Shown here: in pieces, positions 1 through 6,893 of the stretch | Layout: every line of letters begins with the position of its first letter | How positions within the stretch are numbered: position 1 is the stretch's first letter | Source: JANXPZ01 sp033853925 | GTDB lineage: Bacteria; Eisenbacteria; RBG-16-71-46 | NCBI GenBank assembly: GCA_033853925.1 | Contig: JAWOLC010000159.1 | Location: forward strand, 1-26,468 | Direction: 5' to 3' | Length of the DNA: 26,468 nucleotides | Notes under the pieces: model-generated | The model's database searches: none | Seen by the model: the letters and a program-made list of their open reading frames with translations, nothing else | Told to the model about the DNA's origin: nothing | Made by a program: the position numbers and the translations under genes

Positions 1-203
1 GCCGACGTATCTGCCACCCAGAGAAGCCGCCACTCGGAAGGCAGAGTCGTCTGGGCGGAATCGGCCGCGACCAAGAGAGTGCATTGGACTGCTTCACTGA
101 AATCGACGTTCGTCGCGCCGGACACCCAGTGAAGTTGGAGGGCAGGCGACGTTGAAGGCAAGACCGCCATTCCAAGTGTGAGCAACCAGCGCATACGACA
201 CAT
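1..203 (-). CDS. Partial secreted protein, N-terminus only (runs off left edge)
   Basis: Reading leftward from an ATG at 203, a frame stays open for 67 codons to the window edge, so only the N-terminus is seen. It begins MCRMRWLLTLGMAVLPSTS, a short basic start, a hydrophobic stretch and an Ala/Ser-rich likely cleavage zone, which looks like a signal peptide. The mature part (about residues 23-67) contains QLHWVSGATNVDF and PSEWRLLWVADTS. A consensus Shine-Dalgarno AGGAGG lies at 212-217, eight bases before the ATG, which supports this start; a second ATG at 194 is possible. A perfect 8-bp inverted repeat (243-266) lies just upstream in the leader. I recognise no named family. The pattern resembles secreted proteins of unknown role in Eisenbacteria-like genomes, but that is recollection and not a match I could test. 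Confidence 0.6.
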   Translation of the reverse strand, partial: MCRMRWLLTLGMAVLPSTSPALQLHWVSGATNVDFSEAVQCTLLVAADSAQTTLPSEWRLLWVADTS

Positions 204-718
204 CAGGGCGGCCTCCTCTCGCATGGCGCCTTGTGGGCAGGCGCCGCTGCATCTCCAGGCAGCGGCCCGAGGGAGCGACCTTCAGCGAGAGGTTCTCGGA
301 CATGCGGCCGCGCGGTCGGGCAGTTGCCCCTGAGTCTTGCTCACGCGAGAGGCTCCGTGAGCCTGCACAGAGTCTACGCCTTGGGGCCTGGCCATTCAGC
401 AGCAGAATCGCCGGTCGCCAAAGCTCAGGCCGCTCAGCCCAAGTGCGGATGAGACCGCAGGTGTATCGGAATTGACGGCAGCACGAAACGGGACCGATGG
501 TCCCGTCTTCGTGCTCCTTGAAATTCCTTCCCGTGCCCTGCAGTGCGTGCCGCACCAGTTGTGGCCGCGTCATCCGGCTGTAGCCCAACTGTACCCGAGC
601 GAATCCCGACGAGCCCCAACCAACCACAACGAACCCGGGACCGTAGCCGCCCGGAACTGCTCGTCTTAGTCGTGCTTCGTCCTGATTCATGCCCCCTCGC
701 CCCTGTGCGCCAAACGAA
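204..718. other. Non-coding or decayed stretch left of the tRNA scar
   Basis: No frame here looks like a real protein. The longest minus-strand frame (690 down to 94) has no recognisable domain, is rich in Arg and Cys, and overlaps the better supported start of the secreted protein at 203. The stretch contains a near-perfect 15-bp inverted repeat at 481-514 and an 8-bp perfect hairpin at 243-266. GC is lower than in the rest of the window. If the tRNA fragment at 719-763 is an attachment scar, this DNA is the inner end of the integrated element. Confidence 0.5.
481..514. terminator. Strong inverted repeat, terminator-like
   Basis: GCACGAAACGGGACC (481-495) pairs with GGTCCCGTCTTCGTGC (499-514) across a three-base loop, with a single one-base bulge. 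Either strand could use it. No clear T-tract follows on either side, so it may be a terminator of a lost gene, a protein-binding palindrome or an element end. Confidence 0.4.
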
Positions 719-763
719 CTCTTAATCAGTAGGTTCTAGGTTCGATTCCTAGGCGGCGCACCA
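719..763 (+). tRNA. 3' fragment of tRNA-Lys(CTT); probable attachment-site scar
   Basis: From 719 the sequence reads as an ideal tRNA 3' part: anticodon loop CTCTTAA (719-725, anticodon CTT at 721-723), the 3' strand of the anticodon stem, a five-base variable loop, a perfect five-pair T arm around TTCGATT (741-747), the 3' acceptor strand GCGGCGC, A73 and an encoded CCA (761-763). Upstream bases (ACGAA and before) do not rebuild the anticodon stem, D arm or 5' acceptor strand, so this is not a functional tRNA. A break exactly in the anticodon loop with an intact 3' end is what tyrosine integrases leave at the distal end of elements that integrate into tRNA genes. By that logic the element lies to the left and the original chromosome to the right. 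Confidence 0.75.
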
Positions 764-777
764 ACTTCCTTCTGCAG

Positions 778-805
778 CGCGCGGCCGGGCTCGCCCCGCC
801 GCGCG
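778..805 (+). terminator. GC-rich hairpin 14 bases after the tRNA fragment
   Basis: CGCGCGGC (778-785) pairs perfectly with GCCGCGCG (798-805), and the loop holds a further GGGC/GCCC pairing. It starts 14 bases past the encoded CCA, where the terminator of the intact tRNA gene would sit. There is no T-tract. If real, it supports the view that DNA right of 763 is the original flank of the tRNA gene. Confidence 0.4.
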
Positions 806-919
806 TGCGCGTCGGCGGCGGGCATCAGCCGTGGGCCTCGCACCGCGGGGTTCCGGAGGTGTTCGGAGACCTGCGGATAATGGCCATTTGTCGGCGCGAC
901 TGCAGACGTCCGCTGACAC

Positions 920-1168
920 TCACCCCCCCAGCACTACTGGACGAGCATCTCGGTGGAGCTTCCAGGATTCAGTGGACACCGTGGCGCCGCGCTCGTGGCC
1001 CGCTTCGAACTGCTCGGGGCTCACTCCTTCCAGATGGCCGTGGCGGCGTGATCGCTTGCAGAACGTCACGATGTCGTCGGCCATCTCGGCCAGGGCGAGT
1101 TCGATTGGAGCCACCGCAAGAGCGCGGCACATCATCCGCACGCAGTACTTGTCTTGATGAACTCGCAC
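920..1168 (-). pseudogene. Decayed IS3-family transposase (OrfB) C-terminus
   Basis: The minus-strand frame from 1168 to 920 contains a stretch at residues 24-63 (EIELALAEMADDIVTFCK-like, then RRHGHLEGVSPEQFEA) that closely follows the C-terminal end of IS3-family OrfB transposases, typically written A-x-A-x-I-x-x-[YF]-I-x-x-[FY]-Y-N-x-x-R-R-H-x-x-L-G-x-x-S-P-x-x-[FY]-E. Here the usual FYN has become FCK, LGG has become LEG, and the catalytic DDE residues are absent. The part before residue 15 and the tail after residue 65 show no similarity. So only about 45 residues of a roughly 280-residue protein survive. I infer an old, inactive insertion sequence in the debris next to the tRNA scar. Confidence 0.6.
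954..978 (-). repeat. Possible right terminal inverted repeat of the IS3 remnant
   Basis: TGGAGCTTCCAGGATTCAGT followed by GGACA resembles the TGGAC...GTGGACA-type ends of many IS3-family elements and lies just beyond the OrfB C-terminus, where the right end should be. The matching left end was not found, as expected for a truncated copy. The assignment rests on remembered consensus only. Confidence 0.35.
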
Positions 1169-1804
1169 GTCGTGCGGACCCGTCCAGCACTCGCCTTCAT
1201 GCCATCCCCTTCCCGACCACCTACGATGCCAGGACTGTCCGACAAACCCTCCCGGCTCGGGCGAGCTTCGCTCTTGACGCGTCCTTGCCTCGGTGTAGAT
1301 TTACATGCGGGCCTTGAGGGACCCGAAGCAGGAGCTCACGCACGAGGACGTGAGGCACCCCCCTCAGTGGCGCTAATCGTCAGATTCAGCGTCCGGGCAT
1401 CGCTTCCTCGGCTCTTGCGCAACGTAGGCTGCCGCCAGGCGAGCGGAAATCATCCCGAGCCCGGAGGGTTGTGCATGAGCGTGCGCCCCGCTCGATTCCG
1501 CGGGTTGCAGGTGACTTGGTACTTCGTCGCCTGCTGCAGGCAACACCCCGAGGTTCCTCGTCGCACGATCTTCAGGTGACTCAGGATCCTCTCGTACCCA
1601 ATCCACCTGTGCGTCGGGCTTCGGGCAGGACACCACGGCTGCCACAGCACCGGGTGGCCTCTGCGAGCCAGCGCCCGCTGACATGTAGGAAAGTCCAGTG
1701 CGAGAAGGTAGCCTCTTGCGATTCCTCCGGTGCGTTGCGCTAGTGGCGGTCAGCTCTTGCATGGGGCGAGATCAGTAAGTGGCTGCTCGGAGAAAGAAAG
1801 TGTG
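1169..1804. other. Gene-free debris before the thioredoxin-like gene
   Basis: No convincing gene. Several short frames are open on both strands but none shows a family pattern. A minus-strand frame at about 1450-1650 contains THRWIGYERILSHLK, faintly like the helix-turn-helix part of IS3/IS481 transposases (W-G-Y-x-R-I), too weak to call. The right end (about 1780-1804) is the leader of the next gene and carries GGAGAAAG. Confidence 0.45.
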
Positions 1805-3046
1805 ATGCGCGCTGCAGATCGGCGTGTCCTAGGAGTCGGATGTTTGCTCTGGCTGCTGGCGTGCACGGCTCGGCTCGGCGCTGCGGCTGAAGTTCCCCGT
1901 GAACTCTGGGACGCGATGCTCGATCCCTCGCGCGCGACCGCCGCCATCGTCCGCGTCGATTCCATGTTGCCTGAGGCGCGTGACATGGAGTTGCGGCGCT
2001 CGCTGATTACCGCGCGTCTATTTGGGCTCCTGACGCTCCATTCAGACGCGATCGAGATTGTGGCCTGGACAGATTCGGCCATTGTGGTGAACAGAGCGAA
2101 TCCGTCCGGCCTGCCACAACTGTGTTGCCGCTCGACGTACGAGTTGCTGAATCGCCGCGAGCGACTGGGGGATGCTCGGCGCTTTGTCGAGGCTGGGCTC
2201 GGGCTGAGCGAAAGGGATAGCCTGCTGGCTGAGAGCCGGGGGCCGCTCCTGGAATACCGGGCCAGGCTGCAGGACGCGACGGGATCCACCGACTCGGCCA
2301 TCACGACGATCCAGCGGGGTTTGGCGGAGACCCGTGAAGACCACTTCCAGCCGCGGCACTCGCTCCTCTGGCTGATGGCCTACCTCCAAGCCAAGATGGG
2401 TCGCAGCGACGAGGCGATCCAAGCTCACCTCCAGGTGGCCGGCGCGGCGTTCCAGTCGGACACGACACACATGACCGAACTACGCGAACTCTGGGTCCAG
2501 CGCCATGGGTCGCCGGCGGGCCTGAATGAAGCCGTAGCTCATGAGGGGGAGGTTTCGCGCCTGCGGCTCACCTTCGAGGCGCCTAGAGTGGACTGGGAGC
2601 TTCCTGCGTTCAAGCTGCCGAACCTCCACGGAAGGCAAGTCTCGTCCGCTTCTCTGCGCGGCCACGTGGCGGTCATCGACTTCTGGGGCACGTGGTGTCA
2701 GCCTTGTCTTCAATGGCTGCCAGACCTGCAGGGGCTGCACCGCCGATTCCGCTCACAGGGAGTCAAGTTCCTTGCGGTGGACGTGGAGTTCGAGCCAAAG
2801 AGCCTGGCTGAGCAACGGAAGAGCATGCTGGCATTCATGCGCAAGAACCACTACACGATCCCAGTGGTCCTCGACCTCCAGGGGCAGGTATGCAGGCCGC
2901 TCCATGTCCCCGCCTTTCCCACGACGTGGGTGGTCGGTCGAGACGGGCGAGTGAAGTTCGTGAACGCCGGGGCGCATGAGGGCAGCGGCCGAATCGTCGC
3001 CGACCAACTGCGTTCGTTGCTGGACGGAGAAGAAGGCCGCAGGTGA
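1805..3046 (+). CDS. Exported TlpA/ResA-like thioredoxin-fold protein with long N-terminal helical domain
   Basis: The 413-residue product starts MRAADRRVLGVGCLLWLLACTARLGAAA, a signal peptide or lipoprotein-like leader (Cys20 in LLACTA is a candidate lipobox cysteine, imperfect). Residues about 30-250 are helical and degenerate TPR-like (pairs such as RREFLEAGLGLSERD-type and GRSDEAIQAHLQVAGAAF). Residues about 265-405 are a thioredoxin fold of the AhpC/TSA-TlpA type: VAVIDFWGTWCQPCLQWLPD with active-site Cys298-Q-P-Cys301, and a cis-Pro segment VPAFPTTWVVGRDG. The family works in the periplasm as thiol-disulfide reductase, often for cytochrome c maturation. I chose ATG 1805 because GGAG at 1789-1792 precedes it and it gives the export signal; an in-frame ATG at 1730 lacks both. 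Its GC is lower than in later genes and it stands alone between debris and an opposing gene, so transfer is plausible. Confidence 0.85.
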   Translation: MRAADRRVLGVGCLLWLLACTARLGAAAEVPRELWDAMLDPSRATAAIVRVDSMLPEARDMELRRSLITARLFGLLTLHSDAIEIVAWTDSAIVVNRANPSGLPQLCCRSTYELLNRRERLGDARRFVEAGLGLSERDSLLAESRGPLLEYRARLQDATGSTDSAITTIQRGLAETREDHFQPRHSLLWLMAYLQAKMGRSDEAIQAHLQVAGAAFQSDTTHMTELRELWVQRHGSPAGLNEAVAHEGEVSRLRLTFEAPRVDWELPAFKLPNLHGRQVSSASLRGHVAVIDFWGTWCQPCLQWLPDLQGLHRRFRSQGVKFLAVDVEFEPKSLAEQRKSMLAFMRKNHYTIPVVLDLQGQVCRPLHVPAFPTTWVVGRDGRVKFVNAGAHEGSGRIVADQLRSLLDGEEGRR

Positions 3047-3179
3047 CCGAACTCAAGGCCTGACGTCGAGCAGTACTTGCCGATGCGACCAACCGCTGCT
3101 GATTCGAGTGGGGAGCCACGCGGACGCCGGCTGACCCGCACCGCGGGCACAAGGCCGCCCGCCCCTCGACGACAGCGGC

Positions 3180-3674
3180 TCACCGCCCTTCGGCCGCACG
3201 CTCCAGCTCGGCGATGTCGAGCTTGACCATCCTGAGAAAGGCATCGCTGACCCGCTTCGATCGAGCCGCGTCCTTGTCCCGGATCATCCTGTCCAATGCG
3301 GCTGGGACGATCTGCCATCTGAGGCCGAACCGATCGATGAGCCAGCCGCATGCCTGGGGTTTGCCTCCTCCCTCGAGGAGAGCGGTCCAGTAGCGATCCA
3401 GCTCGGTCTGGCTATCGCATAGCACGACCAGCGAGATCGCGTCGTTGAACCGGTCGTGGGGCCCCGCGGTGATGGCCTGGAACCGCTGCCCGAAGAGCGT
3501 GAAGTCCACGACCTTCACCGAGCCCGGCGGGCCGCTCGGCGTCTCACTCAAGAGCGGCGTGACCCGGTCTACGCGCGAGTACGGAAAGATGGATGCGTAG
3601 AACTTGGCCGCTTCCTCCGCCTCGTTCGCATACCAGAGGTGCGTAAAGATCTTGGGGCTCCCCTTGGAAGCCAT
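3180..3674 (-). CDS. VOC-superfamily protein, PhnB-like (3-demethylubiquinone methyltransferase-like fold)
   Basis: The 164-residue product begins MASKGSPKIFTHLWYANEA and carries typical PhnB/3-dmu-9_3-mt features: an N-terminal WYANEAEEAAKFYASIFP motif, the middle VDFTLFGQRFQAITAGP, the NDAISLVVLCDSQTELDRYW strand-helix, and GGGKPQACGWLIDRFGLRWQ near the C-terminus. These are single-domain glyoxalase/bleomycin-resistance-type folds; most members have no proven substrate, and the ubiquinone-methyltransferase name is historical. The start at 3674 is supported by AGGAG 6-10 bases upstream; an in-frame ATG at 3740 has no such site. It is 62 bases downstream of the small secreted gene at 3737-4165 on the same strand, so co-transcription is possible but no shared role is evident. 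Confidence 0.85.
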   Translation of the reverse strand: MASKGSPKIFTHLWYANEAEEAAKFYASIFPYSRVDRVTPLLSETPSGPPGSVKVVDFTLFGQRFQAITAGPHDRFNDAISLVVLCDSQTELDRYWTALLEGGGKPQACGWLIDRFGLRWQIVPAALDRMIRDKDAARSKRVSDAFLRMVKLDIAELERAAEGR

Positions 3675-3736
3675 CGTCGTTCTCCTTTCGACTCGGTTCA
3701 TCCCATCGCGAGCGCCGAGCAGGGGGTGCGCCCGAG

Positions 3737-4165
3737 TCACTCGCCGTAGAGCACACCCGGATGATCAATCGGCCGGATCGAGACGATGCCGCCATGCTCG
3801 TCCGCAATCCTCTCGGCGTCGAAGGGGCTCGTCAGGCAGACGTGGTTGTCGGGCGCATGCTCCGGCCAGAACCACCAATCACAGTCGCCGTGGCCCGTCG
3901 CATGCGAGAAGACGTCGTCGGGTCCGCGCTTCGCCCTGAACCGATTGAACAGGCAGAAGCCGTCCGCGTACTGGATGACCCACCATTGATGCGGATAGAT
4001 GCCGCGGAACCAACTGACCGCCCTCCAGACCTCTCGTGCCCCGGCCACGCCTCCCTTGAAGTACGCGCCCGAAGCCTCTGGGTCGAACTGCGCCACGGCC
4101 CGACGGGACATGCTCAGCATGCCGACAAGAATCATCATCAGCGCGAGAACCATGAACCTCTTCAT
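3737..4165 (-). CDS. Small secreted protein of unknown function
   Basis: The 142-residue product begins MKRFMVLALMMILVGM and ends its leader with RRAVAQ, a clear signal peptide with a probable AVA|Q cleavage near residue 25. The mature part is about 117 residues, unusually rich in Trp, Phe and His (YPHQWWVIQYADGFC, GDCDWWFWPEHAPDNH) and has three cysteines in the mature region. GGGAGAG lies eight bases before the ATG. There is no transmembrane segment after the signal, so it is probably periplasmic or released. I do not recognise a family. The composition of the mature part suggests a compact folded domain and not a low-complexity shadow frame. Its GC is also lower than in the operon that follows. 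Confidence 0.7.
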   Translation of the reverse strand: MKRFMVLALMMILVGMLSMSRRAVAQFDPEASGAYFKGGVAGAREVWRAVSWFRGIYPHQWWVIQYADGFCLFNRFRAKRGPDDVFSHATGHGDCDWWFWPEHAPDNHVCLTSPFDAERIADEHGGIVSIRPIDHPGVLYGE

Positions 4166-4283
4166 CGTGCACTCTCCCTGATGGACCGGCCGGTGACCGG
4201 CGCGGGGCACGGTGCGGGCCGGCGGGCCCGTCTCCGATCCCTTCATGAAGGTAGCGAGCCTGGCAGGGCGATGTGACAGGATG

Positions 4284-4301
4284 CCGTTCGGGGTCGAACG
4301 G
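4284..4301 (-). terminator. Perfect hairpin after the antiporter-like operon
   Basis: CCGTTCG (4284-4290) and CGAACGG (4295-4301) form a perfect 7-bp stem with a GGGT loop, 17 bases past the stop of the last antiporter-like gene (stop at 4318-4320, minus). No clear T-tract follows. Confidence 0.35.
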
Positions 4302-4317
4302 CCGAGGCTGCCCCGCC

Positions 4318-5526
4318 TCAGCGCAGGATCAGCCGCGCGGCGCCCAGGACGGCGATTCCCCCACCGCTCAGCCACAGCGCCAGCCGCACGGGCCAGTGCA
4401 CCGGCCGCTCGGGCGGCACGGCCGTGGGCGCGCCGAAGCCCTCGCGCAGCTCGCGCATGGCGGCGGCGAACGCGGCGAGCCAGGCCAGCGCCAGCGCGAC
4501 CAGCAGGCCCCGGCTCCCCCGCTCGACCAGCACGCGCGCGAGTCCGAGCCAGAAGGTCGCGCCGGGAGTGCCGGGCACCCCGGCGAGGGAGAAGAGCGAA
4601 TAGAGGCCCGCGAGGGCCGTGAGGGGATGGCGGCGGAAGAGATGGGCGCCCGGCTCGCCGGGCACGCGATCCACGGGCGCGAGTCGCGCGAGTAGGGCCG
4701 CGCCCGAGAGCGCGAGCGACTGGTGCGCGGCCCACGCCGCCAGCCAGCCGGTCAGCGACGCGATGCCGGGGGGGCGGCCGAGCTGGCTCGCCAGCATCGC
4801 CAGGACGATCCCGCCCTGGATGCTCGTCAGCGTGCCCACGCGCCTCTCCGGCCGGCGCTGCGCGAGGATCGTGCCCGCCCCGGCGAGGAGCGCCGCGGCG
4901 GCCACCGTGCGCAGGACGGCGGCCGTCAACCTCGCCCCCTCGCCGAACGTCTCGATGCCCGCGAGCCGCTCCGTGAGCCAGACCGCCCCCGTGAGCTGCA
5001 GCGCCGCGACCGCCAGCGGCGCGAGCGCGGCCGACGCCCCCTGGAAGAGGTCGGCCACCCAGAAGTGGAAGGGCGCTCCGCCGAGGAGCACGACCCCGGC
5101 GAGGAGCGCGAGCGGCAGCGCCACCGACCAGAGCGTGCGCTGGACGAGGCCGAGCTGGAGCACATTCCACTGCTCGGGCGGGGCGGTCACGCCGGTGCCC
5201 AGCGTGAGCAGCGCGGAACCCACGGCGGAGAGGGCCAGGGCGCCCCCCAGCAACCAGAGCAGCTTGAGGGCGCACTCCCCGGGGAGCGGATCCCGGTCGT
5301 CGCGGGCGAGGGCGGCGACGACGAGGCCCCCCACGAGCGGAGCCAGGGCCGCAGCCGGGGCGCCGCCCCGCGCCAGCACGGCCGCGCACGGGCCGAGCAC
5401 GAGCAGCCCGGCCACCATCGTCACCCACGCGCGGGAGCGGACATCCGCGGCGACGAGGAGCAGGCCGGCGACGAGCGCCAGCAGCACGGGCCAGGCGGGC
5501 TGGGCGAGCAGGGTCGCGAGGCTCAT
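4318..5526 (-). CDS. NuoN-like proton-translocating-type membrane protein, divergent
   Basis: The 402-residue product is almost entirely hydrophobic with about 11-13 predicted membrane helices. Similarity to NuoN/antiporter subunits is seen in GGAPFHFWVADLFQGAS (compare the PFHxWxPDxYxGAP motif of NuoL/M/N), in RRVGTLTSIQGGIVLAM (compare KRxLAYSSIxxxG) and in LYSLFSLAGVPGTPGATFWL (compare LxxLAGIPPTxGFxGKF). Family members are usually 450-500 residues, so this is short. Lysines used for proton transfer in complex I are apparently replaced: the KR of the broken helix reads RR, and GKF reads ATF. The ATG overlaps the previous stop (5523-5526, ATGA), so translation is coupled. I infer an ion-translocating or scaffold subunit of a non-complex-I assembly; a truly inactive homologue cannot be excluded. 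Confidence 0.7.
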   Translation of the reverse strand: MSLATLLAQPAWPVLLALVAGLLLVAADVRSRAWVTMVAGLLVLGPCAAVLARGGAPAAALAPLVGGLVVAALARDDRDPLPGECALKLLWLLGGALALSAVGSALLTLGTGVTAPPEQWNVLQLGLVQRTLWSVALPLALLAGVVLLGGAPFHFWVADLFQGASAALAPLAVAALQLTGAVWLTERLAGIETFGEGARLTAAVLRTVAAAALLAGAGTILAQRRPERRVGTLTSIQGGIVLAMLASQLGRPPGIASLTGWLAAWAAHQSLALSGAALLARLAPVDRVPGEPGAHLFRRHPLTALAGLYSLFSLAGVPGTPGATFWLGLARVLVERGSRGLLVALALAWLAAFAAAMRELREGFGAPTAVPPERPVHWPVRLALWLSGGGIAVLGAARLILR

Positions 5527-6890
5527 CGGAGGAGCGGCAGCACGGCGGCCAGCACGGCGACGCCGGCGAGGAAGAGCACGTACTCCTGGGCGTCGCCGGT
5601 GTGCAGGTCGCGCAGCGGCGCGCCCAGGAAGCGCAGCACCCCGGCGGCCCCCCACACCAGGGCGCGCTCCAGGCCGACGATCAGGCGAAAGAGCCAGCGG
5701 GCGGCGAAACGCGCGGCCTGGCCGGCTCGTGGGACGGCGTCGCTCTCGAGCGCCTCGGGCCCCCGAGGCTCGGTCCCGGCCCGGTCGCGGAAGGTGAGCA
5801 GCGCCGCCCCGCCGCCGACGAGCGCCGGAACGGTCGCCCAGAGCATCGCCCCCCAGGGCGGCACGAATCCCGCCCACCAGGCGCTGACGATGGCCACGGG
5901 CAGTCCCGAGATCAGCAGGGCCGGCGCGACGCGGGTCAGGGTCAACCCCGAGGTCGGGCGGGCCATGGAGCGCCGCTCGGGCGCTTCGACCATCCGGGCC
6001 ACGTTCACCCACGAGGCCAGAGCCACGGGCAGCCCCCCCAGCACCGACACGGTGATCGCCCGCGCGAGCGGCAGCGAGCCGACCGCGGCGAGCAGCGGCC
6101 AGCCGAGAGCGGTCGTCGAGGTCCACGCGGTCGCCCGCCACAGGGCCGCCAGCACGGGCCCGCGGCGGGGCGTGGCCCCCTCCAGCTCCGCGGCCAGCAG
6201 GTAGGTGTGCGTGCCCCCCGCGCCGATCCAGAGCAGGGCCGCGACTCCGGGCGAGACGATCTGGCTCGCGAGCAGGGCGCCCGCGAGCGCCCCGTCCAGG
6301 ACCACGAGCCAGCGCAGCCCCGCGGTCCACTGCCGGCGGCCGAAGGCGCGGAGCCCCGCGAGGGTGGCCGTGAGCAGGAGGAGGAAGAGCGCGCCGACGC
6401 GCACGTAGCCCACGTCGAGCCACAGCGGCGCCTGCCGCCAGAGCAGCAGGAAGCCCGCCGAGGGCAGCAGCGCCGGCAGCCAGAAGCCACGGTCGGCGAA
6501 CGGGGCGGGCAGGTCGGAGAACGGCCGGGCGAGCGGCAGCGCGGCCAGCAGCTCGAGCGCCGCCCAGACCACGGCCACCGCGGCGATCGCGGTGCCGAGC
6601 GCCAGGGTGGCCGCGGTCCGGGCGGACTCACCGCCCGCCAGCGCCATCGCCGCCTGCAGGGCGGCGGCCAGCCAGAGCGCGGCCGCGGGGCGACGCAGCC
6701 AGCTCCAGCGCGGCACCTGGCGCGCGGGCTCGGCGCTGGCGCGCGCCCACCACCAGAAGCCGGCGGCGATCAGCTCCGCGCCCAGGGCCGGGGCGAAGCG
6801 CGCCGGCACCACGATCGCCACGAAGCCCGCGGCGCAGAGCGCTCCCCCCACGGTGCGCGGATTCCCGAGACGGCTGCTCGCGAGGCTCAT
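5523..6890 (-). CDS. NuoL/NuoM-like (antiporter-type) membrane protein, strongly divergent
   Basis: The 455-residue product has about 12-14 predicted membrane helices. The clearest kinship is at the C-terminus, where LRDLHTGDAQEYVLFLAGV matches the last segment of NuoL-type subunits (x-x-x-Q-T-G-x-x-x-x-Y-x-x-x-x-x-x-G), and in the central block with GAGGTHTYLLAAELEG. The signature P-F-H-x-W and H-A-x-x-K-A blocks of NuoL/M are not recognisable. A cytosolic loop rich in charged residues (about 365-390) precedes the last helices. It starts three bases after the stop of the gene before it and overlaps the next by four bases, so the three genes form a tight translational unit. Start ATG 6890 has no good ribosome site and probably relies on coupling. 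Assignment to the antiporter superfamily is moderately sure; the exact subunit is not. Confidence 0.6.
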   Translation of the reverse strand: MSLASSRLGNPRTVGGALCAAGFVAIVVPARFAPALGAELIAAGFWWWARASAEPARQVPRWSWLRRPAAALWLAAALQAAMALAGGESARTAATLALGTAIAAVAVVWAALELLAALPLARPFSDLPAPFADRGFWLPALLPSAGFLLLWRQAPLWLDVGYVRVGALFLLLLTATLAGLRAFGRRQWTAGLRWLVVLDGALAGALLASQIVSPGVAALLWIGAGGTHTYLLAAELEGATPRRGPVLAALWRATAWTSTTALGWPLLAAVGSLPLARAITVSVLGGLPVALASWVNVARMVEAPERRSMARPTSGLTLTRVAPALLISGLPVAIVSAWWAGFVPPWGAMLWATVPALVGGGAALLTFRDRAGTEPRGPEALESDAVPRAGQAARFAARWLFRLIVGLERALVWGAAGVLRFLGAPLRDLHTGDAQEYVLFLAGVAVLAAVLPLLR

Positions 6891-6893
6891 GGG

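Noticed and set aside
94..690. A 198-codon minus-strand frame
   Set aside because: No family pattern, odd composition, and it overlaps the better supported secreted protein start at 203, which has a consensus ribosome site in another frame.
660..763. A complete tRNA gene, or a tRNA interrupted by a group I intron in the anticodon loop
   Set aside because: No matching 5' half (acceptor strand complementary to GCGGCGC, D arm) is present anywhere in 1-718, so neither an intact nor an intron-split tRNA is supported in this window.
1450..1650. A second transposase remnant (THRWIGYERILSHLK)
   Set aside because: Only a few residues resemble the W-G-Y-x-R-I segment of transposases and the rest does not follow; too weak to annotate.
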